From JACDET01 sp038253825 (GTDB taxonomy: Bacteria > Patescibacteriota > Microgenomatia > Levybacterales > UBA12049): 6,163 nucleotides of DNA. Location of the stretch: NCBI GenBank assembly GCA_038253825.1, contig JBBSGT010000064.1:1-6163 (forward strand), given 5' to 3'. The notes under the pieces were generated by a model that was given only the letters and a program-made list of their open reading frames with translations, was not told where the DNA came from and did no database searches. Of this stretch, positions 6,098 through 6,163 are shown piece after piece; position 1 is the stretch's first letter, and each line of letters starts with the position of its first letter. Position numbers and translations under genes: made by a program.

Positions 6098-6163
6098 ATG
6101 AAAACATTCTCTTTATTGCCCGAAGAGCGAAAAGATCTCATTGGACTGGGGAAACAGATAAAA
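6098..6163 (+). CDS. Start of a gene, probably an XRE/HipB-type regulator (partial)
   Basis: Only the first 22 codons are in the window and the frame is open to the last base. The visible peptide, MKTFSLLPEERKDL followed by IGLGKQIK, resembles N-termini of XRE-family regulators, in which a short acidic lead precedes an LGxxIK(xxR) segment entering the first HTH helix; several HipB-like antitoxins begin this way. The HTH itself is beyond the edge, so the family is a guess from this short stretch. No Shine-Dalgarno precedes the ATG, consistent with a nearly leaderless mRNA from the TTGACA promoter just upstream. If it is HipB-like, a hipA-type kinase toxin gene would be expected to follow outside the window. 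Confidence 0.5.
   Translation, partial: MKTFSLLPEERKDLIGLGKQIK

Overview
The window holds one complete Type I restriction-modification locus. It is preceded by a small helix-turn-helix gene and followed by a short convergent gene and the first 22 codons of another gene. The organism cannot be named from this sequence. The body of the window is AT-rich (roughly mid-thirties % GC by eye). The standard code is used: HsdM ends on TGA at an ATGA junction with hsdS, which argues against the recoded-TGA lineages. None of the plus-strand starts has a convincing Shine-Dalgarno sequence. Small excisionase-like HTH genes packed against hsd genes are common in low-GC bacteria, including Patescibacteria (CPR), so that group is an impression and not a demonstration.

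Layout: 1-70 is a GC-rich flank (about 56% GC), probably the edge of a neighbouring gene that cannot be read reliably. 71-140 is a very AT-rich leader (about 24% GC) with two copies of a GGTAAAA motif and candidate -10 boxes. 141-323 encodes a 60-aa MerR/excisionase-type HTH protein. It is followed after 4 nt by hsdR (328-3141). hsdR overlaps hsdM (3134-4657) by 8 nt, and hsdM overlaps hsdS (4654-5772) by 4 nt. These four genes almost certainly form one transcript in the order HTH-R-M-S. hsdS converges on a minus-strand ORF (5769-6017) with overlapping stop codons. The C-terminal half of that ORF resembles, from memory only, the tail of large serine recombinases. A divergent intergenic region (6018-6097) contains a perfect TTGACA box and leads into a plus-strand gene starting at 6098 that runs off the window. 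Its N-terminus looks like that of an XRE/HipB-type regulator.

How the genes work together: HsdS carries two different target recognition domains and should direct an M2S methyltransferase to a bipartite asymmetric site for N6-adenine methylation. HsdR adds the PD-(D/E)XK nuclease and ATP-driven translocase that cut unmodified DNA. All key catalytic motifs of R and M are intact, so the system looks functional. The least ordinary aspects are the HTH gene translated just ahead of the nuclease gene, the motif pair in its leader, and the possible recombinase remnant at the other end. I see no sign of an entirely new system.
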